From Pseudomonas sp. URMO17WK12:I11 (lineage in GTDB: Bacteria > Pseudomonadota > Gammaproteobacteria > Pseudomonadales > Pseudomonadaceae): 64,000 bases of DNA. A program made the position numbers and the translations under genes. Location: the NCBI RefSeq assembly GCF_007677725.1, contig NZ_VEDF01000006.1, positions 220,964 to 284,963 on the forward strand. The letters run 5' to 3'. The notes beneath the pieces are model-generated. The model searched no databases. It saw only the letters and a program-made list of their open reading frames with translations, and was not told the DNA's origin. Below are positions 1 to 8,754 of this stretch, piece after piece; the first letter of the stretch is position 1; every line of letters starts with the position of its first letter.

Positions 1-1
1 C

Positions 2-961
2 ATCGCCCAGCACCTGCAGGCCCAGCAACACCGCCAGGCGTCGCTGCCGAGCCTGCTCAATGCCTTGCAGCAACTGGCCAGCCGCCCGAGCGTCGACGGG
101 GCGCTGCGCGTCAGCGCCAGCAGCCTGCTGGCCAGCCTGCCGGACGCTCGACAATTGAGCGACAGCAAGCTGCTTGCCCAAGCCCTCGACAACAGTGGCG
201 CCTTCCTCGAACCGAAGCTGCTCACAGGCCAAGCTGCGGGGATGGCCAGTGACCTCAAGACCCAGCTGTTGCGCCTGATGGCTCAGGCCACGGTCAGCGC
301 GCCGGGCAACCCAGCGATCGCTGCGACGAGCCTGGCGCAAGCACTGCCGGTGATGGCCCGTAGTGCCCTGGGCATGCTCGAACGGGTCAGCCCCAAGACG
401 CCGCCGGGCGCGTTTCCCATGCCCTCGCGGCTGCTGCACGCCCTGGAAGACGAAGGCGACGTACAGCAGCTGCTGCGCTTGGCCGCCGCCGCCATTTCGC
501 GCTTGCAGAGCCATGCGCTGAGCAGCTTGCAGCAATCGGGCAGCTTGGAAAACGGCAACCTGCAGACCACCTGGCAAACCGAGATACCGGTACGTCACGG
601 GCAAGACTTCATACCGTTGCAGGTCAAGCTGCAGCGCGAGGAGACCCCCGAACAACAGGCGCAACGCCAGCGCGATCCGGCCGATCCTGTGCAAGCGCTG
701 TGGCGCATCGACCTGGCCTTCGACCTCGCGCCATTGGGGCCGCTGCAGGTTCAGGCGCAATTGAGCCAAGGTCGTTTGTCCGGGCAGCTATGGGCCGAGC
801 ACGAGCGCACGGCACGTTTGATCGACAGCCAGCTCGGCGCCCTGCGCGAACGGCTGCTGGCCCGCGGCCTGGATGTCGGCGACCTGGACTGCTACCAAGG
901 CAGTCCGCCACAAGGACCGCAGACGCGGGTCGAACAGCGTTGGGTGGATGAAACAGCATGA
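2..961 (+). CDS. FliK-domain protein, 5'-truncated by window edge
   Basis: The frame is open from base 2, so the gene begins upstream of the window and about 319 residues are seen. The protein is Ala/Leu/Gln-rich, and its last 120 residues resemble the flagellar hook-length-control C-terminal domain. That domain reads a hydrophobic beta segment around IDLAFDLAPLGPLQVQAQL, then GRLSGQLWAEHERTARLI, then a terminal helix. FliK proteins measure hook length and switch FlhB export specificity. This is a second FliK-like protein, because the canonical fliK lies at 26679-27992. It overlaps the next gene by 4 bases (ATGA), and that gene is an FlhB-C homologue, so the pair probably acts together as an accessory export-switch module. 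The family call is from the C-terminal pattern; the pairing is inference. Confidence 0.75.
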   Translation: MAQHLQAQQHRQASLPSLLNALQQLASRPSVDGALRVSASSLLASLPDARQLSDSKLLAQALDNSGAFLEPKLLTGQAAGMASDLKTQLLRLMAQATVSAPGNPAIAATSLAQALPVMARSALGMLERVSPKTPPGAFPMPSRLLHALEDEGDVQQLLRLAAAAISRLQSHALSSLQQSGSLENGNLQTTWQTEIPVRHGQDFIPLQVKLQREETPEQQAQRQRDPADPVQALWRIDLAFDLAPLGPLQVQAQLSQGRLSGQLWAEHERTARLIDSQLGALRERLLARGLDVGDLDCYQGSPPQGPQTRVEQRWVDETA

Positions 962-1302
962 ACAGCAAAGCACCGCGCCAGGCCATCGCGCTCAATTACG
1001 ACGGCCAGCAGGCGCCCACCGTGACCGCCAAGGGCGACGACGAACTGGCCGAAGCCATTCTGGCGCTGGCTCGGGAACATGAAGTCCCGATCTACGAGAA
1101 CGCCGAACTGGTCGCCCTGCTGGCTCGCCTGGAGCTGGGCGAGCAGATTCCCGAAGCGTTGTACCTGAGCATCGCCGAGATCATCGCCTTCGCCTGGCAG
1201 CTGCGCGGCAAGGTCCCTGCAGGATTCGTCGACGAACCGCCGGGTGAGCGGGATATCACGCCCCATCCAGGCGTGCTGCTACCTGCGCCAAACCAGCGTT
1301 AA
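958..1302 (+). CDS. FlhB C-terminal-domain protein (FlhX/FhlB-like)
   Basis: This 114-aa protein aligns only with the cytoplasmic C-terminal domain of FlhB. It reads ALNYDGQQAPTVTAKG, then LAREHEVPIYENAELVALL, then PEALYLSIAEIIAFAWQLRG, which match the corresponding stretches of the full FlhB at 21151-22293. It has no membrane segments and lacks the N-P-T-H autocleavage tetrapeptide. Stand-alone FlhB-C proteins in other bacteria can replace the cleaved FlhB fragment in the export gate. The ATG overlaps the stop of the FliK-like gene (ATGA), so the two are translationally coupled. It is followed after 64 bp by the first toxin-like glycosyltransferase gene on the same strand. Confidence 0.85.
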   Translation: MNSKAPRQAIALNYDGQQAPTVTAKGDDELAEAILALAREHEVPIYENAELVALLARLELGEQIPEALYLSIAEIIAFAWQLRGKVPAGFVDEPPGERDITPHPGVLLPAPNQR

Positions 1303-1366
1303 TTAGCACCTGCCTGGCAGCTAGCTGTTTACCTTGGCCCGCTTTGAATGGCCAAGGAACCTGCAC

Positions 1367-4093
1367 ATGCCTGCCCCAACCCCTCCCCGCTCCTCGCTCG
1401 CGCGCACTGCGCTGGTGGGCTTTCCACGCCCTGACACGCTTGCAGCGAAACTGCTCGAAGATTGGCTCAAGGCGCGCGGCGTCACTGTCTCGCCCGCTGC
1501 CATCGATGTCGTCACCTTGCATTATCAGTACACGCGCCTGGCCGCCAACCCGGATCGCTATACCCTCACAGCAGTGGTCAAGCAGCGGGCCAACCTGGTC
1601 GAAGCCATGCTCGGCAACTGGCAAGGAGAGCCCGCGGCCGGCTACACCGGCCTGCACTACGGTGATTGGGCGGGCCTGGCGCCGCTCGAGGCGGTGGTGG
1701 TGGTCAAGCGCCTGGACCCGCTGTCGGCCTGGTCCAATGCCTCGCCCTATCTCATTTTCAATGGCTTGTACCGGCATACCGCCAGCGGCGAATACAGCCC
1801 CGCCACACGCCTGAACATTCGTGCTGAAGATTTTCAGGCCTACCTGTGGGAAACCCATCTGCATGCGCGCTTGAAGGTTCAGCTCGACAGCTATTGGACG
1901 GCCAGTCAAGCGCGTTACCGGCGTGCGCTGAAGATCGCTTTCATCAATGCCTGCAACCGCCAGGTGCGCGCAGGCGAATTGAGCGAAGCAGCCCGCGTGC
2001 TGGCCTGGCAAGCAGCTGCGATCGTTGCCCCGAGCCCGCGGCCGATCAAGTGCTGGATGTTGAACGTCTATGGCTACCGCAGTACGTCGTTGTTGTGCAT
2101 CAAGCCAGACGACAATGCCCACGTGCTGCTGTATCTGCCGGGCAACGCGTCGCCGCTGCATGAGTTCAGCGACATGGCGGCGCTCAAGCAATGGTTCGCC
2201 CGGCAATGCCAGGAGCCGGCCAAGCGCGAGTGGCTGCAAAAGTGCTTCTCCCCCGCCGATTGGGAGGACGGCCTGGATTACAGCGGACTGCGCACGGCGC
2301 TCGAAGGACTTGGCGTCTATCCACGGGCGCACCACCTGCCGATCAACTACACAGGCTTTGCTACCAGCGGCGTCTGGAGCCCGGAGGAAACCATCGATTT
2401 CGCACCCCAGACCAATAGCCGGCCGATTGCCGGCGACCTGTTCAGCCACCTGGCCGAGCGCCAGCGCCAGCGCAGTTATGACGAGGCTGACTACCTGGTG
2501 GTGACCAATCAACAGATCGACCGCAGACGTCTGGGCAACTACTTGAACATCGCCCTGGGCATGCTGGCGCCGATGGCATTGGTGGTGCCGGAACTGATAC
2601 CGGTGCTGGTACTGGGCGGCTTGTCGCAATTCGGCATCGGCCTCGACCAGGCCGTCAATGGCCACTCCCTGGAAGAGAAGGCTCAAGGCGTCGAAAACCA
2701 GGTGTTCGGGCTGTTCAACGCGGCGCCGCTGACACTCGGGGTCGAGCGCGCCACCCAGGTTTTCCGTTATCTGCGGCCCGGCTTCAGCCGCCCGTCACAG
2801 CTGGCGCAATTGCTCGGTGAATCGACCCCTGCGACCGAAACGATCGAACTGCTGCCTGCCGAGTGGGCGTTTCACCAGCCAGGGGAGGTGCCATCGGATT
2901 CCAGCTCACCGGTGTTGGACAGCATCGATGAAGACCTGGCCCACCGCTTCGAGGGTGCGTTCGACAGCGATACTGGCGTGCACACCGAGCCTGTCGTGCT
3001 CGACCTGCGCGGCAACAGCTTCATCAAGGTTGCCGAACTCGCGCTACTCGCGCCTTCGCGCTGGATCATCGCCAGCGGCAGCTCCCAGACCCTGACCCGA
3101 CTGCTCGACCTGCAGCGCGCGGTGACCGATGCCCAGCGCACCATGACCCTGCAGCAATTGGGAATCGAACTGGAGTATCCACTGGACTACTCGCATTTCG
3201 ACAGCCTGGTGCGCACCCCCATTCCACACATCGTCTCCAGCCTCTGGGTGGGGGACAAGGTCATTGCCGGCAGTTTTCTCGACGCACTGGTGCACAACGC
3301 CAGCGCCCTGCATGGCACGGGTTTTACCTATCAACTGTTCCTCTCGCGGCAGTACCCGAGCGTGTACCAGACCAACCTGCGACTGCTGCAGGCCAACGCC
3401 CCACACCTGAACGTCTTCCCCTTGGAAGATGAAGGCTTCTACCAGGCCTTCACCCGTTCGGCCTACTTCCCCCAGTACCAGGCGGCGATGGGCAGCGCTG
3501 GGGCCGAGGCGACCAACTTCAGCTCAGCCACCGATATCCTGCGCTACCGCCTGCTCAAGCACTTCGGCGGCCTGTACCTGGACGCCGACGATCGCCTGCT
3601 CAATGCCGCATCCCCGCCAGGCAGCCTGCCCTTGGCCAACCAGCCGCTGCGCACCACCGCCGATGGTCTGCTGCTCTCGCCACCGGTGTCCAACGAGCAA
3701 CTGGGCATGGACATCAAGTACAACAGCAGCGCGATTGGCAGCCATCCGCACAATCCGACGCTAGACGCCATCTCCGACGAGATGCTCAGGCGTTACCAGC
3801 AGGACCCTACCTTCTACGCCAGCCGCCCCGATTGGCGGCTTGATCCAGTGGCATTCAATGCCTATGCCAGACGCCTGAACAAGCTCACAGGCCCTGGCGT
3901 GCTCAATGACGTGATCGATGCCCGCCTGCCCTGGCTCAAGCAACTGCGCGAAATGTGCAGGCTACTGGTCTCGCCCGTGTACAACATCCACAGCACGTTG
4001 GACCTGACCCGCTTGAGCCAACTGCTGCGCGAGCACGTGCCACTCGATCAATTCATCGAGGTCGGTCGGGCCCATAGCTGGCAGCACACCTGA
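1367..4093 (+). CDS. Toxin-like protein: dermonecrotic-toxin-type N-terminus and TcdA/TcdB-type glycosyltransferase
   Basis: The protein has 908 aa from the ATG at 1367, which has AAGGA eight bases upstream; an in-frame TTG at 1334 lacks such a site. The N-terminal part (about residues 40-390) resembles the DUF6543 dermonecrotic-toxin region. A hydrophobic stretch follows at about 392-425 (APMALVVPELIPVLVLGGL). The C-terminal part from about residue 620 resembles the large clostridial toxin glucosyltransferase fold (GT44): IPHIVSSLWVGDKVI, then ATDILRYRLLKHFGG, then LYLDADD with a DxD at about 739-741, then NSSAIGSHPHNPTL. A sugar-nucleotide-dependent glycosyltransferase is therefore likely, with unknown target. 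No signal peptide is visible. The next gene is a clear paralog. Toxin activity is inferred from family resemblance only. Confidence 0.7.
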   Translation: MPAPTPPRSSLARTALVGFPRPDTLAAKLLEDWLKARGVTVSPAAIDVVTLHYQYTRLAANPDRYTLTAVVKQRANLVEAMLGNWQGEPAAGYTGLHYGDWAGLAPLEAVVVVKRLDPLSAWSNASPYLIFNGLYRHTASGEYSPATRLNIRAEDFQAYLWETHLHARLKVQLDSYWTASQARYRRALKIAFINACNRQVRAGELSEAARVLAWQAAAIVAPSPRPIKCWMLNVYGYRSTSLLCIKPDDNAHVLLYLPGNASPLHEFSDMAALKQWFARQCQEPAKREWLQKCFSPADWEDGLDYSGLRTALEGLGVYPRAHHLPINYTGFATSGVWSPEETIDFAPQTNSRPIAGDLFSHLAERQRQRSYDEADYLVVTNQQIDRRRLGNYLNIALGMLAPMALVVPELIPVLVLGGLSQFGIGLDQAVNGHSLEEKAQGVENQVFGLFNAAPLTLGVERATQVFRYLRPGFSRPSQLAQLLGESTPATETIELLPAEWAFHQPGEVPSDSSSPVLDSIDEDLAHRFEGAFDSDTGVHTEPVVLDLRGNSFIKVAELALLAPSRWIIASGSSQTLTRLLDLQRAVTDAQRTMTLQQLGIELEYPLDYSHFDSLVRTPIPHIVSSLWVGDKVIAGSFLDALVHNASALHGTGFTYQLFLSRQYPSVYQTNLRLLQANAPHLNVFPLEDEGFYQAFTRSAYFPQYQAAMGSAGAEATNFSSATDILRYRLLKHFGGLYLDADDRLLNAASPPGSLPLANQPLRTTADGLLLSPPVSNEQLGMDIKYNSSAIGSHPHNPTLDAISDEMLRRYQQDPTFYASRPDWRLDPVAFNAYARRLNKLTGPGVLNDVIDARLPWLKQLREMCRLLVSPVYNIHSTLDLTRLSQLLREHVPLDQFIEVGRAHSWQHT

Positions 4094-4115
4094 GCCGTGG
4101 GTTGACGACTGCTAT

Positions 4116-6905
4116 ATGTACCGCCCGAAGGGTGTGCCACTTCGCCAGGCTGGCACGCCCTCACTTCGCGAGTCACTCGGTATGCGCAAAGCCATCATCA
4201 ACGCCACTGGCGTGCAGTACGTCCGCGATCACCTGACCACCCTGCCGCGTCCCGATCAACAGGCCATCGCCGCTTTGAAGCGCTGGAGCAGCGAACGCGG
4301 CCAACCGCTGGATCCGGACCAGGTCGAGGTCATCACCCTGCATTACCAAGCCGACGGCGCACGCGGCTATCGCGCTGCCATCACCCAACGCATGACCCTG
4401 ACCGAGGCGATCCTGGCCAATTGGCAAGGCGAGAGTGCCAGCAACCTGGCGGGTGCTCTGTTCGGCGAGCCTTGGGCCGGGACGTTTCCCCAGGGCCGGG
4501 TAACCTTCGTCGACCACCTGCCGGCGCCTGGGCAATGGCAAGCAGGCGCCGGCTATCAGGTATTCAATGGCCTGTTTCGCCGCCAACGCCCTCAGCGCAT
4601 CGACGCCAGTACCCAGGTGCAGATACCCGCCGAGGCATTCGAAGCGTTCATCTGGAACCTCGACCTGCACAGCGCCTACCTGGCCACGCTGGACCGCTAC
4701 TGGCAAAGCGCTTTTGAAAGCCATCGCCTGACGGCCAAGCTAGCCTTCGTCAGCGCCTGCAACAAGCAGGTGCAGGAAGGCTCGCTGAGCGATGCCGGAC
4801 GCAAGCTGGTGTGGCAGGCTGCGGGACTGATGGCGCCAGCACCCGGACACCAGGCCTGCCTGCTCAATGTCTATGGCTACCTCGCCAACGATGCAGTGTG
4901 CATCAGCGCCGCCGATGCGCCGCTGACGGTGCTGTACCTGCCGGGCAACAGTTCGCCGCTGCTGGAATTCCCCAACCTCGATGCCCTGCGCGACTGGTTT
5001 GGCGAGCAATGCCAGGACGCCGACAAACGTCGCGCGCTCAAGCGCTATTTTGCCCAGGCCGACAGGCCCGATGGGCTGGACTTCAGTGGCCTGGATACCG
5101 CGCTGACCGGTCTTGGCGTCTATCCTGCCATTCACCACCGCTCGCCCAACCGCGCAGGGTTCACCACCGACGGGCCGTGGGCGCCACGCGACTATGTTCA
5201 TTATCGCCCCGAGCACTACAGCCCGCCGATCACTGGCGAGCTGTTCCACGCGCTGACCGTGCACCAGAAAGCGCGCAGCTACAGCGAGGCGGATTTCATC
5301 GTTACCAGCCAGGCGCAGGTGAACAAAGGCAAGTGGCTGGGCTACCTGAACAACACATTGACGATCCTCGCGCCACTGGCCATTGTCGTGCCCGAGCTGG
5401 TGCCGCTGCTGGCGGCAGGTGGGGTCGCGCAGCTGGGTCTGGGCCTGGACCGCGCCATCCATGGCAAAGGCGTCGAGCAACAGGCGCAAGGCGTCGAACA
5501 GGCGCTGTACGGCGTGTTCAACGCAGTGCCCGTGCTCGCTGAAGGGCTGGCCAACGGCGCGCTGTTTCGGGTCAAAAGCGAAAACTTCGTCCCGCCTAGC
5601 CGAATCAACGAACAGTTGGGCTACCCACTGAGCCCAATGCACGCGCCGCAATTGCCCGCGCTGGACGTTGCCGAATACTTTCATATCCCCGACGACATCC
5701 CGCCGCTACCCGGCGCGGATGAAACGACGGCCAATGCAGTGACCCGAACGCCACGCTACGACGGCTGTGCCGATCGGTTGCAGGCGGAGATCGGTGGCTA
5801 CAACTGGGAGGTGCTGTACGACCTGCAAGCCGATGCGTTCATCATGGAGGAAGACGCTAACGAAGTCGCGCCACGTCACTACATCGCTCGACCTGGAGCG
5901 CGCGCCCTGAGGCCGGTGCCACCTGGGCGCGTAGTAACCGATGAAATGCGCTGCGCGACCTTGCGCGCCCTGGGCGTTGACCTGCCACTGCCGCTGACCC
6001 TGGCGGAAAACTCGCTGGCCGCTGCTGCGCCGATCCCCAAAACGATTTCCAGCCTGTGGGTCGGCGACAAGGTCATCGATGCGCAGCTGCTCGCCAACCT
6101 TGCGCGCAACGCCGACCTGCTGCAAACCAGCCAGTACAGCTACCGGGTGTTCGTGTCTGGCGCTTCGCCTGCAGCCTTCGAGGAAAACCTGCGCTTGCTT
6201 GGCGAGAAGGCCCCAGGCCTGCAAGCCTTGCACCTGGAACAGCAGCCGTTCTTCCAGGCCTTCATGAAAAGCAAGTACTACCGGCAATACCAGGCGGCGC
6301 TCGAGGGTAATGGCGGCGTCGCCAGCAACTTTGCCTCGGCCGCCGATGACCTGCGCTTCTTCATGCTCGACCATGACGGCGGGCTGTACCTGGATATGGA
6401 CGACAGCCTGCTGCAAGCCGGCGAAAACGGCGACGGGGAGTTCATCGACCAGGTGCCGCTGCTGGCGAGCCCAGACGGTTTGGTGCTGGCGCCACCGGTG
6501 TGCAACGAAAAGCTCGGCATGAACTTCGAGTTCAACACCAGCATGATCGGCAGCCATCCCGACAACCCCACCCTCAAGGCGATTCTCGAAGAGATGTACA
6601 GCCGCTACCAAGCGACACCAACGTTCTATGACAGCAAGCCCAGCCTTGCCAGCGACCCGGCGGCGTTCTATCACTACGCCCGCGAGCTCAGTCGCCTCAC
6701 CGGCCCGCGGCTGATGACCGATGTGCTCGACCGCAGCCTGCCTGCGCTGTATCGGCTGCGCCAGTTGCACAACCTGTGCCGGGTACCGACCATCAATGCC
6801 TGGTTGGGCTTCGAATCCGCTGCATTCGAACAAGCGGTGCGCGATAACCTGCCGTTGAGCCGCGTGGCGAAGATGGGCGGTGCGAACTCGTGGGCCGATA
6901 CCTGA
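4116..6905 (+). CDS. Second toxin-like TcdA/TcdB-type glycosyltransferase, paralog of 1367-4093
   Basis: The protein has 929 aa and is collinear with its upstream neighbour. Shared blocks include NVYGY, LYLPGN(A/S)SPL, GLGVYP, a hydrophobic segment at 411-444 (LAPLAIVVPELVPLLAAGG), SSLWVGDKVI at about 645, a D-x-D at 760-762 within GGLYLDMDD, and MIGSHPDNPTL. The stretch between the hydrophobic segment and the catalytic part (about 450-630) is poorly conserved between the two paralogs. The intergenic gap is 22 bp, suggesting co-transcription. The start is uncertain: an in-frame ATG at 4182 gives an N-terminus whose length matches the paralog better, and neither ATG has a strong ribosome-binding site. 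Transcription probably ends at the hairpin at 6924-6948. The target and secretion route are unknown. Confidence 0.7.
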   Translation: MYRPKGVPLRQAGTPSLRESLGMRKAIINATGVQYVRDHLTTLPRPDQQAIAALKRWSSERGQPLDPDQVEVITLHYQADGARGYRAAITQRMTLTEAILANWQGESASNLAGALFGEPWAGTFPQGRVTFVDHLPAPGQWQAGAGYQVFNGLFRRQRPQRIDASTQVQIPAEAFEAFIWNLDLHSAYLATLDRYWQSAFESHRLTAKLAFVSACNKQVQEGSLSDAGRKLVWQAAGLMAPAPGHQACLLNVYGYLANDAVCISAADAPLTVLYLPGNSSPLLEFPNLDALRDWFGEQCQDADKRRALKRYFAQADRPDGLDFSGLDTALTGLGVYPAIHHRSPNRAGFTTDGPWAPRDYVHYRPEHYSPPITGELFHALTVHQKARSYSEADFIVTSQAQVNKGKWLGYLNNTLTILAPLAIVVPELVPLLAAGGVAQLGLGLDRAIHGKGVEQQAQGVEQALYGVFNAVPVLAEGLANGALFRVKSENFVPPSRINEQLGYPLSPMHAPQLPALDVAEYFHIPDDIPPLPGADETTANAVTRTPRYDGCADRLQAEIGGYNWEVLYDLQADAFIMEEDANEVAPRHYIARPGARALRPVPPGRVVTDEMRCATLRALGVDLPLPLTLAENSLAAAAPIPKTISSLWVGDKVIDAQLLANLARNADLLQTSQYSYRVFVSGASPAAFEENLRLLGEKAPGLQALHLEQQPFFQAFMKSKYYRQYQAALEGNGGVASNFASAADDLRFFMLDHDGGLYLDMDDSLLQAGENGDGEFIDQVPLLASPDGLVLAPPVCNEKLGMNFEFNTSMIGSHPDNPTLKAILEEMYSRYQATPTFYDSKPSLASDPAAFYHYARELSRLTGPRLMTDVLDRSLPALYRLRQLHNLCRVPTINAWLGFESAAFEQAVRDNLPLSRVAKMGGANSWADT

Positions 6906-6923
6906 GCGCGTGACCTTGATGCA

Positions 6924-6948
6924 GAAAGGGCCGCAATGCGGCCCTTTC
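6924..6948. terminator. Bidirectional hairpin terminator
   Basis: A perfect 11-bp stem (GAAAGGGCCGC / GCGGCCCTTTC) with a 3-base loop sits between converging genes, just after the second toxin-like gene and at the end of the DUF2802 gene. Short T/A runs flank both sides, so it can stop transcription from either direction. Confidence 0.85.
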
Positions 6949-6949
6949 T

Positions 6950-7345
6950 TCAGTCTGCGCGATGCAGCTTGCTCATCAGTTCGGCTTCAGCCTGGGTCAG
7001 ACCGCAGGTTTCGGTCAACTCGGCGACGCTGGCGCCCATGCCCACCAGCTTGGCCGCCTGGGTAAAGGTCACGCTGTTGGGGTCGCGCTGCTCCAGTTGC
7101 TGCAGCTTTTCTGGCAATGGCGCCACGGTCGCCCGCAGTTCATGAATCGCCTCGCCCATGCGCACGGTGCCGTTCTGGTAGTCGTCCAGGCGTTTGGCCA
7201 AGTCCTTGATGCGCTGGTCACGCAGCGCATCGCCCACCGCCTGCTGCGCCGCCAGCTCGCGCTGACGCTTGCTGTAGTTGAGGAAGAACCACAGGCTCAG
7301 CGCCCACATCAGCGCCAGAAAAATTACCGCGACCTCGAAGATCAA
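6950..7345 (-). CDS. DUF2802 membrane-anchored protein
   Basis: This 131-aa protein has one N-terminal membrane segment (residues 3-23, FEVAVIFLALMWALSLWFFL), a predicted coiled coil at about 28-90, and a conserved C-terminal helix-turn motif (FTQAAKLVGMGASVAELTET). The motif is typical of DUF2802 proteins found at the end of the Pseudomonas che/mot operon. It starts 1 base after the cheW stop and is probably the last gene of the cheY-to-DUF2802 run. A role in motility is inferred only from position; no enzyme motif is present. Confidence 0.8.
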   Translation of the reverse strand: MIFEVAVIFLALMWALSLWFFLNYSKRQRELAAQQAVGDALRDQRIKDLAKRLDDYQNGTVRMGEAIHELRATVAPLPEKLQQLEQRDPNSVTFTQAAKLVGMGASVAELTETCGLTQAEAELMSKLHRAD

Positions 7346-7346
7346 C

Positions 7347-7826
7347 TCAGATGTTCTCCAGCTCGGACCACTCTTCCTCGGTCATCATCTTGTCCAGCTC
7401 GACCAGGATCAGCAGCTCGCCATTCTTGTTGCACACGCCCTGGATGAACTTGGCCGATTCCTCGTTACCCACGTTCGGCGCGGTTTCGATTTCCGACTGA
7501 CGCAGGTACACCACCTCGGCCACGCTGTCGACCAGGATGCCGACCACTTGCTTGTCAGCCTCGATGATGACGATACGAGTATTGTCACTGACATCCGACG
7601 GCATCAGGCCAAAGCGCTGACGGGTATCGATCACCGTCACCACGTTGCCACGCAAGTTGATGATGCCCAGCACGTAGCTCGGCGCACCTGGCACCGGCGC
7701 GATCTCGGTGTAGCGCAGCACTTCCTGCACTTGCATGACGTTGATGCCGTAGGACTCGTTGTCCAGCCGGAAGGTTACCCACTGCAGGATCGGATCTTCA
7801 GAACCTTGCGCAGACGACTTTTTCAT
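7347..7826 (-). CDS. cheW: Chemotaxis coupling protein CheW
   Basis: This 159-aa single-domain CheW protein links chemoreceptors to CheA. The core has the expected WVTFRLDNESYGINVMQVQEV start, the PSYVLGIINLRG block near residues 53-64, and VVTVIDTRQRFGL. The length is usual for a CheW. It lies in the che operon downstream of parP and upstream of the DUF2802 gene. It is the pure CheW of the pair here; the other CheW domain (7870-8754) carries a long N-terminal extension. Confidence 0.95.
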   Translation of the reverse strand: MKKSSAQGSEDPILQWVTFRLDNESYGINVMQVQEVLRYTEIAPVPGAPSYVLGIINLRGNVVTVIDTRQRFGLMPSDVSDNTRIVIIEADKQVVGILVDSVAEVVYLRQSEIETAPNVGNEESAKFIQGVCNKNGELLILVELDKMMTEEEWSELENI

Positions 7827-7869
7827 TGCCCTAGCCCTCTAAATCGCCGTTTGGCGGTTGTGTTCGGTG

Positions 7870-8754
7870 TTATTTCTGTTGGCCCTGCAACTGCTTGGCG
7901 GCGCCACTGGCGATCAGCTCGGCCAGCGCGGCCACATCCAGCAGTGCACACATGTGTTCGATGACCGTACCGGCCAGCCACGGACGCTGGCCGCGTTGGC
8001 TGCGCCACTTGATTTCTTCCGGGTCCAGGCGCAGCGAGCGGCTGACCTGGTGCACGGCCAAGCCCCATTCGTAGCCCTGCACGGAAATCACGTAGTTCAG
8101 GCCCTGGCGAAAGTCATCGCGGTAGCGGTCAGGCATGACCCAGCGCGCGGTGTCGAGCACCTTCAAGTTGCCTGCCTGGCAGGTCAGGATGCCCAGGAAC
8201 CAGTCCGGCTGGCCAAACAGCGGCGTCAGTTCCTGACCTTCCAGGCTGTAGATCGAGCCCAGGCACACCAGCGGCACCGCCAGGGTCAACCCGGCCACGT
8301 CGAACAGCAGGCACTCGAATGGCTCGGCTGCCCAGGCCGGGCGGCCGTCGATGGCCCCCGGCGGCGGTGCCGCGGCCACACTGCCGGCGCCCGGCAAATG
8401 CACCTCCACCAGCGGCGCAACCGGCTCCGGGGCCTGCACCTGAGTCAACGGCGCAATCGAGGCCTGGGCCACGACTGCCGCCTCGACCACAGAAACTACC
8501 GGTTGCTCCGGCGCCAGCAGCTTGGGCATGACCTGCGCTGGCGGCTCGGCGAAGGGCTTGGGCACCGACAGCGTGGGCCGCGCATCACGCGCTTGCTCCT
8601 CGCGCACGGCCGCCGCGAATTCGTCAGCCACGGCAGGCGCCTCGGCCGGGCCAGGCAGATCGAGCAGATCCTCGGCCTCGGTGGCATCCTGCAGCAACCC
8701 GTCAAGATAAGACTGCAAGGCCAGTTGCGGCTTGGTCCCTACTGGCCGGTTCAT
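7870..8754 (-). CDS. parP: CheW-domain protein, ParP-like array-positioning protein
   Basis: The protein has 294 aa. The N-terminal half is Pro/Ala-rich and low in complexity, while residues from about 140 form a CheW-like domain (FECLLFDVAGLTLAVPLVCLG, then FLGILTCQAGNLKVLDTA). Its start overlaps the stop of the ParA-family gene by 4 bases (ATGA). A ParA-type ATPase paired with a CheW-like protein matches the ParC/ParP system, which places chemotaxis arrays at the flagellated pole and was described in Vibrio and P. aeruginosa. The symbol is assigned from this context and domain order. Confidence 0.8.
   Translation of the reverse strand: MNRPVGTKPQLALQSYLDGLLQDATEAEDLLDLPGPAEAPAVADEFAAAVREEQARDARPTLSVPKPFAEPPAQVMPKLLAPEQPVVSVVEAAVVAQASIAPLTQVQAPEPVAPLVEVHLPGAGSVAAAPPPGAIDGRPAWAAEPFECLLFDVAGLTLAVPLVCLGSIYSLEGQELTPLFGQPDWFLGILTCQAGNLKVLDTARWVMPDRYRDDFRQGLNYVISVQGYEWGLAVHQVSRSLRLDPEEIKWRSQRGQRPWLAGTVIEHMCALLDVAALAELIASGAAKQLQGQQK

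Noticed and set aside
1256..2686. Long minus-strand frame opposite the first toxin-like gene
   Set aside because: It is a mirror of strong plus-strand coding DNA, the peptide has no recognisable domain, and similar shadows occur opposite most genes in this GC-rich window.
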